From: Labedaea rhizosphaerae
Lineage (GTDB): Bacteria > Actinomycetota > Actinomycetes > Mycobacteriales > Pseudonocardiaceae
Direction of reading: 5' to 3'
DNA: 64,000 bases
Assembly: GCF_004362825.1 (NCBI RefSeq)
Contig: NZ_SNXZ01000005.1
Coordinates: 186,001 to 250,000, forward strand
Notes under the pieces: generated by a model
The model's database searches: none
What the model was told of the DNA's origin: nothing
The model's input: only the letters and a program-made list of their open reading frames with translations
Program-made: the position numbers and the translations under genes
Part shown: positions 24,176-33,800 of the stretch, piece by piece
How positions within the stretch are numbered: position 1 is the stretch's first letter
Layout: every line of letters starts with the position of its first letter

Positions 24176-24691
24176 ATGAACAGCCAAGACATCGCAGACC
24201 TGCTCCGGCCCACCGTCCAAGCCGGCCGGGACGCGGCCGCGACCGCCGCCCGCATCGGCGCTTTGCTCGGTGCGCACCGGCCGACCTCGGCCTTGCTGAC
24301 GCCCGAGCAGCGACTCGGCGGTCCGGACCGGGCGGCCGGTCACCTCCTGCACGCCGAGGACGATTTCTCGTTGCTGGCCATCGTGTGGCGGCCGGGCCAG
24401 CTGACCCGCATCCACGACCACCTGTGCTGGTGCGTGGTCTGCGTGCTCGAAGGCAGTGAGCAGGAAACGCAGTACGAGGACCACGGCGACTTCCTGGTCG
24501 AAACCGCCACCACACGCAACGTCGAGGGCTCGATCAGCGCGCTCGCGCCACCCGGCGACATCCACCGCATCCACAACGACACCGACCGGGTGACGATCTC
24601 GCTGCACGTCTACGGCGTCGACCTGCGCGTGGCCGGCTCCAGCGCCCGGCGCACCTACGACGCCCCCGTTCGCGCACTCGCCCACCGCTGA
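24176..24691 (+). CDS. Cysteine dioxygenase-like cupin protein
   Basis: A protein of about 171 residues of the cysteine dioxygenase/predicted metal-dependent cupin family. The first metal motif is IHDHLCWCVVCVLEGSEQET (H-x-H with a distal Glu), and the third histidine is in GDIHRIHN. The usual HDHG..WG reads HDHLCWCVV, with two cysteines beside the metal-binding pair, which is uncommon. Cysteine dioxygenases oxidise thiols to sulfinic acids; the true substrate is open. Upstream ATGs at 24122 and 24164 are in frame, but none has a Shine-Dalgarno sequence. It is transcribed divergently from the LysR gene. Confidence 0.75.
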   Translation: MNSQDIADLLRPTVQAGRDAAATAARIGALLGAHRPTSALLTPEQRLGGPDRAAGHLLHAEDDFSLLAIVWRPGQLTRIHDHLCWCVVCVLEGSEQETQYEDHGDFLVETATTRNVEGSISALAPPGDIHRIHNDTDRVTISLHVYGVDLRVAGSSARRTYDAPVRALAHR

Positions 24692-24720
24692 ACGAGCACC
24701 ACCACTGAACGGGGACCACC

Positions 24721-25284
24721 ATGGGAAAGCTGATCTACTCGATGATCCAGTCGCTCGACGGCTACACCAAGGCCGCCGACGGCACGCACGGCTGGGGTGC
24801 GCCCGAAGACGAGGAGCTGCACGGCTACATCAACGAGCTCTCCGCCTCGGTCGGCACCTTCCTCTACGGGCGGCGGATGTACGAGACGATGGCCTACTGG
24901 GAGACCGCGCACCTGCACCCCGGCCAGCCACCGGTGGTCCTCGAGTGGGCCCGCCTCTGGCAGGCCACGGAGAAGGTCGTCTACTCGCGGACGCTGGCCG
25001 AGCCGTCCAGCGCGCGCACCCGGATCGAGCGGGAGTTCGACCCGGCGGCGGTGCGGCGGCTCAAGGATTCATCCGAGCAGGACCTCACCATCGACGGGCC
25101 CGAACTGGCCGGGCAGGCCGTCAAGGCCGGGCTCGTCGACGAATACCACCTGATCATCGCGCCGGTGCTCGTCGGCGGCGGTACCCGGTTCTTCCCCGAC
25201 GGCGCCCACGCGGACCTCGACCTGGTCGAGGAGCGCGGGTTCGCCAACGGCGTGGTCGTGCTGCGTTATTCGGCCAGGCGCTGA
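24721..25284 (+). CDS. RibD C-terminal/dihydrofolate reductase-like protein
   Basis: A 187-residue protein of the RibD_C/DHFR fold family. MIQSLDGYTKAADG at the N terminus, LYGRRMYETM in the middle and IDGPELAGQAVKAGLVDEYH plus VGGGTRFF at the C terminus are the typical nucleotide-fold segments. Many actinobacterial paralogues exist, most of unknown substrate, and use NADPH. GGGGACC precedes the ATG. It lies 29 bp after the dioxygenase-like gene and may be cotranscribed with it. The end overlaps the convergent gene by 19 bp. Confidence 0.88.
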   Translation: MGKLIYSMIQSLDGYTKAADGTHGWGAPEDEELHGYINELSASVGTFLYGRRMYETMAYWETAHLHPGQPPVVLEWARLWQATEKVVYSRTLAEPSSARTRIEREFDPAAVRRLKDSSEQDLTIDGPELAGQAVKAGLVDEYHLIIAPVLVGGGTRFFPDGAHADLDLVEERGFANGVVVLRYSARR

Positions 25285-26228
25285 CGGAAGCGGGTGTCGT
25301 CCTCCCAGCGCGCGCCGAAGGCCAGGCCCGGCGCGAGCTGGTGGAAGCGCAGGTGGATCTCCCCCGCGTCGTCGACCTCGTGGCGCGGGCACGAGTGCAC
25401 CGGGTCGGCGACGTCGCGCTGGAAAGCCCCGTCCAGCAACCACACCCTGGACGGCACCCGGTCGCGGCCGAACCGGACACGCAGGTCGAACAGCTCACAC
25501 GGGCGGCGCGGCACGCAGACGAAGTAGGGCCGCATCGCCTCGGCGTCCGGCAGCCGGAACCGCATCGCGAACTCGTGCGACTCACCGCGCGCCAACGGCT
25601 TCGGCAACCCGAGGGTGAACCCGAACCGGTCGGTCGCCTCCCGGCCGCGATCACGCAACGAGCCGCCGTAGAACAAGTCGACGTCGAGCTCCCGCCGCGC
25701 CACCGGCAGCGAGATCGCGAGTTCCAGTTCGCGCACATCGTCCTGGTCGGCGACCACCACACGTTGTTCGAGCACCTCGGGCTGGGGCTGGTCCAGCGCC
25801 ACCGACACACGCAACTCCGTGGTGTGCCAGCTCGTGACGGCACTCGGCGCCGTCGAATGCGTCAGGCCGCCCGCCAGGTCGGCGAGGAGGTTGATCGCCT
25901 CGTCGACCCGGCGCCGCACCGTCCGCGCGTCCCGCTCGACCCGGGCCGCGGCCCACCGCACCCGGTCCTGGTAGAGCGGCAGGCGTGCCTCCGCCGTGAC
26001 CGCGAATGCCGCCAGCGCGGCCAGACGCAGGTCCTCGGGTAGTTGTTCGGCGAGCTCGGCAAGCCGGGCCGCCACCTTCCGCCGGGTGACCGTCGCGCCG
26101 TCGCCGTCCGCGACATCGCACATCGCACGCAACGCCGGCCCGATCCGTTGCTCGATGTGCACCGCGAGCACGCCACGCCCTTTGCGCAGCGATTTCAGCT
26201 CCCGGACCAGCTCGGCGTTCCCAGTCAT
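25266..26228 (-). CDS. Hypothetical protein under a candidate SARP box
   Basis: A 320-residue soluble protein that I do not recognise. Residues 1-120 are helical and rich in Arg/Ala (LKSLRKGRGVLAVHIEQRIG). The rest is beta-rich, with SWHTTELRVSVALDQPQPE and YFVCVPRRPCELFDLRVRF. No signal peptide or membrane helix is seen. It is divergent from the SARP regulator gene. A TGGAC direct repeat with 11-bp period lies 64 bp upstream of its start, in the same orientation and at similar distance as upstream of the TIR operon at 36804. Joint regulation is therefore possible. Confidence 0.55.
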   Translation of the reverse strand: MTGNAELVRELKSLRKGRGVLAVHIEQRIGPALRAMCDVADGDGATVTRRKVAARLAELAEQLPEDLRLAALAAFAVTAEARLPLYQDRVRWAAARVERDARTVRRRVDEAINLLADLAGGLTHSTAPSAVTSWHTTELRVSVALDQPQPEVLEQRVVVADQDDVRELELAISLPVARRELDVDLFYGGSLRDRGREATDRFGFTLGLPKPLARGESHEFAMRFRLPDAEAMRPYFVCVPRRPCELFDLRVRFGRDRVPSRVWLLDGAFQRDVADPVHSCPRHEVDDAGEIHLRFHQLAPGLAFGARWEDDTRFRQRLAE

Positions 26229-26291
26229 CGGCCCCTCCTAGTGGATTTCCATGGTTCGGCTCCTTTCGTTGAACAGGGTTCAGTGGGACGG

Positions 26292-26307
26292 TGGACGAGA
26301 AGTGGAC
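26292..26307. promoter_or_regulatory. Candidate SARP box (11-bp direct repeat)
   Basis: TGGAC at 26292-26296 and 26303-26307, separated by GAGAAG, gives the 11-bp period typical of SARP binding sites. It lies between the SARP gene and the hypothetical gene at 26228. The same 16-mer with one change occurs at 36858-36873. Confidence 0.55.
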
Positions 26308-26396
26308 AGAACGTGCATGCCCACTTTTCGATACTCCTGCGGCGGTTCGAGCGATGGGAATTGCAGACAGCAACGTGACATAGGGGAGGCGCCGGC

Positions 26397-29306
26397 GTGG
26401 AATTTCGGATGTTGGGCCCGCTCGAAGCGTGGCACGACGGCGCGCCGGTTCCGTTGGGTGATCAACAACAACGGTTCATCCTGGTAGTGCTGCTGCTGCA
26501 CGCGAACCGGCCCGTGTCCACCGCGCGGCTCACCGAGATCGTCTGGGGCGACAACCCGGCCCGCAGCACGCTCGTGCGCAGTTACATCAAGCGCCTGCGT
26601 GACGCCTTCCAGCACACCGAGGACGTCCAGATCGAGACCACGCCGACCGGCTACCTGCTGCGCGTCGACGAGGAGCGCCTGGACACCGTTCGATTCGACC
26701 GGCTGCGCACCGAAGCGGCCTCGGCCGCCGAGCCCGCCCAGGCGATCGAATTGCTCCGGGCCGCCGTGTCGTTGTGGCGCGGGCGGTTCCTCGAGGACAT
26801 CGACATCGACCGGGTCGGCGGTGCGGAGGTCATCTCCCCTGACGAGGCCTATCCCGACGCCGTCGGTGACCTGGCCGAACTGGAACTGGACGCCGGTCAC
26901 CACCGTCCGGCGCGCGACCGGCTGCGGCCCGTCGTGGCGGCCGATCCGGCGAGCACCCGGCACGCCGAACTGCTCATCCGCGCGCTGCTCGCCGGCGGCG
27001 ACCGGGTGGGCGCGGTCCGCGTCTTCAACACCACCCGCGACGCGCTCGCCGCGTTCGGCATGGAACCGGGACCGGTGTTGCGCAACCTCGTCGCGCGGGC
27101 CGAGCACGGTGAGCCGCCCAGCTCGCTCGGTTCCCGGCCGGGCGGGTTCACCGGCCGCGAGGACGAACTGGCCACGATCGAGGACGCCGCACTGACCGGG
27201 CTGCACGCGGTGTGGGTGAGCGGTCCGCCCGGGATCGGCAAGACCGGGCTCGCCATCGAAGCCGCTTACCGGTTGCGTGAACGGTTCCTCGATGGCCAGA
27301 TCCTGGTGCGGCTCAACGGGTTCACGCCGCAAGTGCAGGCGTTGACCGCCGGCGAGGCGCTCGCCGAGCTGCTGCGCGAGCTGGGCGTGCCGGCCGAGCA
27401 GATCCCGCCGACGGTGGGCCGCAAGGTCACGCTGCTGCGCACGACGCTGAGCGGCACCCGGACGCTGATCGTGCTGGACAACGCCTCCGGCCCCGACCAG
27501 ATCCGCCAGCTGCTGCCGGACGCGCCGGGCTGCATGGCCATCGTGACCAGCAGGCGGGCCGGTGGCCCCGACACCGGTCCACCCATTCGCTTGGCGCCCT
27601 TGCCGCCGGAGGAAGCCGCCGACCTCTTCGGCACCCTGGCCGGTCCGCACCGCGTGCGTGGCAAGAACGCCGACGTCGCCGCGATCGTGAAGCGGTGCGG
27701 CTTCCTGCCGATGCCGATCCGGGTGGCGGCGACGCTCCTGCGCCGCCACGACCGCTGGCCGCTGGAACACTTGGTCAAACTGCTCGACGAGAGCGGCCCG
27801 TGGGACGACGAGGGCGCGGCCGCGGTCCGGGTGTCCTACCAGCAACTCGGGGAGCAGCAACAAACGTTGTTCCGGTTTCTCGGCGGCCTGCCCGGACCGG
27901 ACATCCACGTGGCGGGCGCGGCCGCGTTGAGCGACAGCACCGTGCCCTCGGCGCGCCTGCTGCTGGACGAGCTGCACGAGGTCAGCCTGGTCGAGGAGAC
28001 GGTCGCGGACCGGTACCGGATGCTGGACCCGCTCAAGGCGTTCGCCGCCGCCGAGCCGCGCGCCGGCTACGCCGACGCCATGCTCCGCCTCCTCGACCAC
28101 ACACTGGTGACCCTCGCCGCGGCCTTCGACATCGCCTTCCCGTTCGATCGCGCACAACGGCCTGCGGTGCACCGGACGTCCCCGGTGATCGTCCGGTTCA
28201 CCAGCGCCAAAGAGGGCATGCGCTGGCTCGACGCCGAACGGGACAACCTCGTCGCCGCCGTCCGCTACGCCGCGACGCACGACCTGCCCGAACACACCTG
28301 GCAGCTCGCCGTGCTGTTGTGGCGGTACTTCAACACGCACAACCAGCTCGACGACTGGGTCGGCACGCTCAACCTGGCGTGGCGGACCGTGCCGGCTGAC
28401 GACGAACTCGGCCAGGCGCATGTGTTGCTGCGCCTGGCCACCGCGCACGACCGGCGCGGTCAGCTCGCCGAAGCGCTGGACCACGCGAGCCGGGCCGTGC
28501 CGTTGTGGCAGCGGCTCGCCAACCCCGACTGCGAGGCCGCGGCGTTGTGCGCCATGGCCATGCCCCTGATGGAACTCGGCCGGCTCGACGAGTCGATCGA
28601 GCACTTCACCGCGGCGCTGGCGTCGTACGAGCAGACCGGTGACCGCCGCGGGCACGGGCACGCGTTGAGCATGCTCGGGTACCTCAACGAACAGCGCGGC
28701 AACTACCGCGCGGCCCTGGAGCAGCACGCGTCGGCGGCGCGCATGCTGCGCTCGGTCGGGCACACGCACGGCCTGGCCCACACCTTGGACAACCTCGGCT
28801 CGGTGCAGCAGCGGTTGGGCCTGTTCAAGGAGGCGTTGGCGAGCCACCTGGAGTCCCACGCGCTGGCCGTCGAACTGGGCGACCAGTGCGGCGCTGCCTA
28901 CGCGTTGAACAGCATCGGTGCCGTGCACCGCCTGCAAGGCAAACTCGCCGAAGCCGTGCGCTACCAGGCCGAGGCAGCTCGGGTCGCCGCATCCGTCCCC
29001 GACGACACCGACCTGCACACCCAACTGGCCCTCGACCAGGCCGCCACCGCGCGAGCCCAGGGGAATTTCGCCGGGGCCCTGCGGTGTGGGAAGCAGGCGC
29101 TGGAGTTGGCCGGCGGGTCGGGAAACCTGGCGCACCAGGCGCTTGCCCATCGGGACCTGGCGGAGTCGTTGCACGCCAAGGGATCTCATGGTGATGCAGT
29201 TGCGCATTGGGTGGCGGCCGAGACCGGGTTCGCTTCGCTCGAACTGCCGCAGGCGGAAGAGGTTCGCACGCAACGGTCGGGTTTGACGTGTGCGTGCGGG
29301 GTTTGA
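26397..29306 (+). CDS. AfsR-like SARP regulator with NB-ARC and TPR domains
   Basis: A 969-residue STAND-type regulator. Residues 1-95 are an OmpR-like winged helix (MEFRMLGPLEAWHDGAPVPL), and about 95-245 are the bacterial transcriptional activation domain. An NB-ARC ATPase follows with Walker A GPPGIGKT near 275-282 and Walker B TLIVLDNAS near 357. From about 640 to the end there are tetratricopeptide repeats (AEALDHASRAVPLWQRLANP, then ALASYEQTGDRRGHGHALSM). This is the AfsR/SARP architecture. Such proteins activate promoters through 11-bp-spaced direct repeats, as found in its own upstream region. GTG 26397 has GGGGAGG upstream. No biosynthetic cluster lies directly beside it. Confidence 0.9.
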   Translation: MEFRMLGPLEAWHDGAPVPLGDQQQRFILVVLLLHANRPVSTARLTEIVWGDNPARSTLVRSYIKRLRDAFQHTEDVQIETTPTGYLLRVDEERLDTVRFDRLRTEAASAAEPAQAIELLRAAVSLWRGRFLEDIDIDRVGGAEVISPDEAYPDAVGDLAELELDAGHHRPARDRLRPVVAADPASTRHAELLIRALLAGGDRVGAVRVFNTTRDALAAFGMEPGPVLRNLVARAEHGEPPSSLGSRPGGFTGREDELATIEDAALTGLHAVWVSGPPGIGKTGLAIEAAYRLRERFLDGQILVRLNGFTPQVQALTAGEALAELLRELGVPAEQIPPTVGRKVTLLRTTLSGTRTLIVLDNASGPDQIRQLLPDAPGCMAIVTSRRAGGPDTGPPIRLAPLPPEEAADLFGTLAGPHRVRGKNADVAAIVKRCGFLPMPIRVAATLLRRHDRWPLEHLVKLLDESGPWDDEGAAAVRVSYQQLGEQQQTLFRFLGGLPGPDIHVAGAAALSDSTVPSARLLLDELHEVSLVEETVADRYRMLDPLKAFAAAEPRAGYADAMLRLLDHTLVTLAAAFDIAFPFDRAQRPAVHRTSPVIVRFTSAKEGMRWLDAERDNLVAAVRYAATHDLPEHTWQLAVLLWRYFNTHNQLDDWVGTLNLAWRTVPADDELGQAHVLLRLATAHDRRGQLAEALDHASRAVPLWQRLANPDCEAAALCAMAMPLMELGRLDESIEHFTAALASYEQTGDRRGHGHALSMLGYLNEQRGNYRAALEQHASAARMLRSVGHTHGLAHTLDNLGSVQQRLGLFKEALASHLESHALAVELGDQCGAAYALNSIGAVHRLQGKLAEAVRYQAEAARVAASVPDDTDLHTQLALDQAATARAQGNFAGALRCGKQALELAGGSGNLAHQALAHRDLAESLHAKGSHGDAVAHWVAAETGFASLELPQAEEVRTQRSGLTCACGV

Positions 29307-29398
29307 GGTTCTCGTTCAATTGACTCACCGGGACTGACTCAGCCTGCGAAACAAAACGCGACAGTTCCTGAGCCTGCACCCGGCGAGTCAACCGTTGT

Positions 29399-29569
29399 TC
29401 AGCCGTGCCAGGGGTGGCCGTCGGTGGTCGCGGGGGCCGTGGTCTCGGGCGGCGTATCGCCGTCCGCGCTGGTCACCGAGCCTGCGACGCCGACACCGGC
29501 CAGCACCGCAGCGGCGCACAGGGCGCCCATGGCCAGACCGATTTTCACCGCGATTTTGGACAAAGACAT
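29399..29569 (-). CDS. Small membrane-anchored or secreted peptide
   Basis: A 56-residue protein starting at ATG 29569 with GGAGG upstream. It has a hydrophobic segment (IGLAMGALCAAAVLAGVGVA, residues about 9-28) and then an acidic, Thr/Pro-rich tail ending in DGHPWHG. The composition is that of a signal peptide plus a short exported tail or a single-pass anchor. The longer upstream frame has no ribosome-binding site. The function is unknown. An inverted repeat lies 30 bp upstream (29599-29618). Confidence 0.5.
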   Translation of the reverse strand: MSLSKIAVKIGLAMGALCAAAVLAGVGVAGSVTSADGDTPPETTAPATTDGHPWHG

Positions 29570-29771
29570 GACGAATCCTCCTTGCAATTGATTTGCTTGC
29601 GAGCAATTTCCTGCTCGCTTCCGAGGATTCGTCACGGCCAGAGCATGAACAAGGAGTTGCCCGTTTCCTGGAAAAGGAGGCAACGGTCAACACCCGATAT
29701 CCACGCCTCATCCACGTCCGGTACACACCGGCCGCAGATGCTGCGCCGGTACCCGGACTTCAACGAGAGGG
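29570..29771. other. AT-richer intergenic region with inverted repeat
   Basis: About 200 bp without a gene, lying between the divergently transcribed small-peptide and TIR-like genes. It is lower in G+C than its surroundings. GCGAGCA (29599-29605) and TGCTCGC (29612-29618) form a perfect 7-bp inverted repeat with a 6-bp spacer. No clear -35/-10 pair was identified. Confidence 0.5.
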
Positions 29772-30695
29772 ATGACCGTGAACGAAGTGGCCAGCTACGA
29801 CATCGCGGTGTCGTTCGACGAAGCGCAGCGCGGCGCGGTCGACGGCGTGGTGGAGGCCTGCCGGCAACGCGGCCTGACCGTCCTGCACGGCCACGAGCAC
29901 ACGCACGACTGGTGGGCAGGCAAGAGCGACGGCGACCTGCCGGACGCGCGGATCCGGCTCTTCGTGCCGCTCGTGGCCACCATCGACGACTTCACCGCGG
30001 CCGTGCTGCGTGCGGTCAAGGCGGGTGACTGGCACGTGCTGCCGGTGCTCGTCGACGACGTGGCCGTGCCCGCCGACCTGCTGCACCCGCACGTGACGTA
30101 CGTGCGGGGCAAGACCGGCGAGCCGGACCAGCTCGCCGACGCGCTCGCCACCCGGATCGAACGGGCCGAGTCCGCCGGCTGGCACCGCGGCCGGCTGAGC
30201 ACGGTGGTCGTCCGCGCGCGGGAGACCACCTCGCCCACCACCGTGCCCGCGACGTTCAGCCGCTACGCCGAGCAGGCCGCGGCCCTGCGTTACCTCGGCG
30301 AGCAGTTCACCGCCGCGATGCCGGGCCTGGGCGGGCGCGGCTTCGTCGGCACCGCCCACCTCGGCGACTCCCGGATCGCGCTGCGCATCGAGCGCGCGGG
30401 CGACACCGTCTACGCGCTGGACATCCAGCGCGGCGGCATCGGCGGCGACGAGACGGTCAACTTCGTGGTCGGCCGGCACGACGGCGACATCCACGGCAGC
30501 GCCTGCACCAACGGCTGGGCTCGCCCGGTCTACGACACGGAGGCGGGCGGCCCGCGCCTGGAACTCCACGGTGTCCCCGGCTCTGGGCGCTCGGTCCTCG
30601 AGCACGGCAACGACCCGCGTGCCTACACCAAGGAGGAGTTGTTCACCGCGCTCTGGCAGCGCATCGACACCGTCCTCACCGCGACGGCCGGCTGA
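29772..30695 (+). CDS. TIR-like protein with unknown C-terminal domain
   Basis: A 307-residue cytoplasmic protein. Residues 8 to about 135 resemble a TIR fold: SYDIAVSFDEAQRGAVDGVV, then RIRLFVPLVATIDDFTAAVL and WHVLPVLVDDVAVP. The WCxxE-type catalytic glutamate of NADase TIR domains is not evident, so this copy may be a sensor or scaffold. Residues from about 160 form a separate domain I cannot name, with RIALRIERAGDTVYALDIQR and VVGRHDGDIHG. GAGAGGG precedes ATG 29772. It faces the TIR/KGGVGR/HerA-like operon across a strong hairpin cluster. Membership in the same system is inferred from position only. Confidence 0.55.
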   Translation: MTVNEVASYDIAVSFDEAQRGAVDGVVEACRQRGLTVLHGHEHTHDWWAGKSDGDLPDARIRLFVPLVATIDDFTAAVLRAVKAGDWHVLPVLVDDVAVPADLLHPHVTYVRGKTGEPDQLADALATRIERAESAGWHRGRLSTVVVRARETTSPTTVPATFSRYAEQAAALRYLGEQFTAAMPGLGGRGFVGTAHLGDSRIALRIERAGDTVYALDIQRGGIGGDETVNFVVGRHDGDIHGSACTNGWARPVYDTEAGGPRLELHGVPGSGRSVLEHGNDPRAYTKEELFTALWQRIDTVLTATAG

Positions 30696-30700
30696 CGCCG

Positions 30701-30754
30701 GCAACGGAAAGGGCGCGTTCTCGCTGGGGTGGCGAGAACGCGCCCTTTCGTTGC
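30701..30754. terminator. Strong bidirectional hairpin terminator
   Basis: A perfect 17-bp stem, AAAGGGCGCGTTCTCGC (30708-30724) pairing with 30732-30748, with a 7-base loop. It is extended by GCAACG/CGTTGC across a one-base bulge. It lies between convergent genes and carries flanking A and T runs on each strand. Confidence 0.85.
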
Positions 30755-30758
30755 GAGA

Positions 30759-30821
30759 CGGGCTCGACCGCCGACGAGCCCGCCCGCGCGGTCGGCCGTG
30801 GGGTCCCACCCCACCACGGCC
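30759..30821. terminator. Two further hairpins in the convergent gap
   Basis: CGGGCTCG (30759-30766) pairs with CGAGCCCG (30775-30782). GGCCGTGGGGT (30794-30804) pairs with ACCCCACCACGGCC (30808-30821) with bulged bases. With the first stem they give three consecutive hairpins ending just before the HerA-like gene. Confidence 0.6.
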
Positions 30822-30834
30822 GTGGCGCTGACGA

Positions 30835-33800
30835 TCACTGGCCGTTGCGGGCCCGGTCCAGCACCTCCTCCAACCGCAACGGCGCCGGCGGGTGGTGGCT
30901 CAGGCACAGCGGCGCCCGCATCTGCCGGAACCCGAACGCCTCCCCCGTCACGTAGAACTGGCCGCGCTCCAACCGGGAGATGTCCGGGATGGAGCTCGCC
31001 TTCGCCCGTGCCATGTCGTTGGCCGCGGCGATCTGGGCCGGGCTGTTCAACCGGCCGAAGAACTGCGTGGTCGCGTTGCCGATGACCTGGTTGTGCAGTC
31101 CCTTCGGCGCCTGCGTGGCCAGCAGCAGCGCAAGGCCGTACTTGCGGGCCTGCGATGCGAGCAGGATCGTGCTCTGGGTGCTGGCCGTCCGGGTGCCGGA
31201 CGGGGCGATCGTCTGCGCCTCGTCCATCACCAGCAGCCCGGACAGCGGCCGGTCCACCGCGGGGTTGCGCTTGATCCAGGCGAACACCTCCAGCTGCAAC
31301 TGGCTGATGAAGCCCTGCCGCTGCTCCTCCCCCGGCAGCCCGACGAAGCTGATCACCGAGACCCGTGCCCGCTTGCCCGGCGACGGCGTCAGCAGCAACC
31401 CGGGGTCGATGGGCTCGCCCGAGCCGCCGAGCAGCGGGTCGTTGACCATCGCGGCGCGCAGCGTCTCGGCCATGTCCGCTGCCGTCTTGGTGGCGGTGGT
31501 CAGCTTGCTCACGCCGTCGGGCAGCTCCGTGAGCACGTCGACGAACCCGGACAGGCTGCGCCCGCCCCACCGCGCGTAGTGCGTCAGCGCCTCGCGCAAC
31601 ACCGCCTGCCCGCGCACGGCGGCCTTCGCGCCGCCGGTGACCCGGGCGTGGGGCGTGAGCGCGGCCACCGACGCGTCGACCGCGGCGGTGAACTCGTCCT
31701 CGTCGTCGAGCACGCTTTCGAAGTCCGGCAATGGGTGGAAACTCAGCGGCCGCCCACCCGCACGTCCCGGCGTCCAGACCACGACCTCGGTGTTCGCGAT
31801 GTACTCGGCCGCGCTGGCCGCGTCACCGGGACGCCAGCCCTCGGGCGGTGATGGCCACGCATCGCCGAGGCGAGCGAGGTCGTTGTTCGGGTCGAGCACG
31901 ATGGCCGACACGCCCCGCAGCGCGCATTCCTCGATGATCCGGCGCAACAGCACGGTCTTGCCCGCCCCCGACCCGGCGAACACCACGGCGTGCTTGCGCA
32001 GCGACTCCAGGCTCAGCCGGATCTCCCCGTTCAGGCCGAGCGCGATCTCACCCTCGGCCACGGGCTCCGGCGGCGGACGCGACTCCTGCCGGCCCGTCTG
32101 AGCTGCTTGGCCCACTGGACCAGCCGTGCCCACGGTCGACAGGATCTCGCGCAGGAACGCGGACTTGCTCGCTGGTTTGCGCGAGACGAGCCAGTTCAAC
32201 AGCTCGTAGGTCTGGTTGCCGAGCAGCTCGCGCAGCGCGAAGAACGTCCTGATGTCGGTCTCGGTGATCTCGAAGCGCGGGCTGCCCGCCCTGGCCAGAT
32301 CGTCCACAACGGACACCGTCTTCTGGCCACCCCAGCCCTGCTCGCCGCGGTGCAGCAACACGAGGTGCCGGTTGCGCACGCCTTCGCGGATGCCCGCCGC
32401 GGCGCGCGCTTCGCGGATCTTGCGCAGCACACCGTTGCCGTGCTGCGGCGCGATCGCGCGGAACACCCAGCGCTGCACCACATCCCGTTCCTCGTCGAGC
32501 AACCGGCGAAGCGACGCGTGGATCTGCTTGTCGCCCTCGGGTGGCGGCTCGGTCTCCCAGGAACGGTCGTCGTTGCCGACCTCGGTGATCCACGACTTCA
32601 GCGCGGCCTGCAACAGGTCCGGCATCACGGCGTCCACGGTCTCCTTGCGCAGTGCGGAGTCCACGTCGGCGTTCGCGCACAGCTCGTCGAAGCGGCGGTC
32701 GAAGTCGGCGAGGTAGGGTGCCGCCGGTCCTTCCGGCAGCGCCGGCACAGGCGGTGCGGCCTCGGGCGTCGAAGGCACGTCGAAGGAGGTCAGCTCGCTG
32801 AACTCGCCGTACAGGCACGTCTCCGCGTGTTCCTCGATGCGCCGCAGCAGCTGGCGCGGGGTGTAGGAGAAGCTCGCCTCGCCGAATGCGCTCGGCGCGA
32901 CCGGCCAGGTGGGGTGCGGCGGGGTGAACGCGAGCGAGTCGTACACCGGGGCGAGCCACTTGACCACCAGCTCGCGGGCGACCTCCGGGTCCACGATGGA
33001 CGCGAGGATCGGCGCCTCGACGAACCGGTCCGTGACCGTGGCGGCGGCCACCGAGTTGAGCAGCTGCCACGTGTCGGGCAGGCAGGCCACGATGGACAAG
33101 GTGCGCCGCGTCGTCTCCCGCAGTTGCATCAGCCCGCTGGCGATCAACGCCAGGCTGTCGTTGACGTCGGCGGCCTGTTCGTCGATCGCGTTGGTCCGCA
33201 GGTCCATCAACGAGTCGAGCTGGTCGAACGCCACCACGCTCGGGCCGGTCATCGCGAGCACCCGCGAGAAGTCCGACACGGTGTCCTGCGGCTGCTTGGT
33301 CTTGCCCAAACCCCACTCGGCCGAGCTCTTCCACCCGGCCAGGTAGTCCTTGCCGAGGTCGGACTGCTCGCCGTCGGAGGTGGCGCACAGCACCAGTGCG
33401 CGGATGGTGTCGTCGCACTCCATCGCGACGCGGGCGTCGACCCGGCGCACCGCGACGATGAACCTGTTCAGGCTGTCGGTGGTGAGCGGTGCCGCGCCGA
33501 CGATCGCCTTCCGCAGCTCCCCGGACACGGCGGCCTTGTCGCACAGCCGGTTCAACAGGTGTTCGAGCTGCAGGACCCCGTTGTCGTTGGTGCGCAACAG
33601 CTCACTGCGCATGGCGGTGGCCACGTCCTCCCAGAACGCGGCGCCGGTGGTGAGCTGGATGAGGAAGAAGTAACCGTCCTCGTCCTGCACCATCCGCCGG
33701 ACCGAGCCGAGCATGTGGGTCTTGCCGACGCCCTTGCGGCCCTGCAGGACGATGCCGATCGGGCTCGGCCCGTGGCTGTTCTTCGCGTCGGTGATGCCGG

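Noticed and set aside
26280..29273. 997-codon frame antisense to the SARP gene
   Set aside because: No recognisable motif; low-complexity Arg/Gln/Val. The plus-strand frame encodes a complete SARP-NB-ARC-TPR protein.
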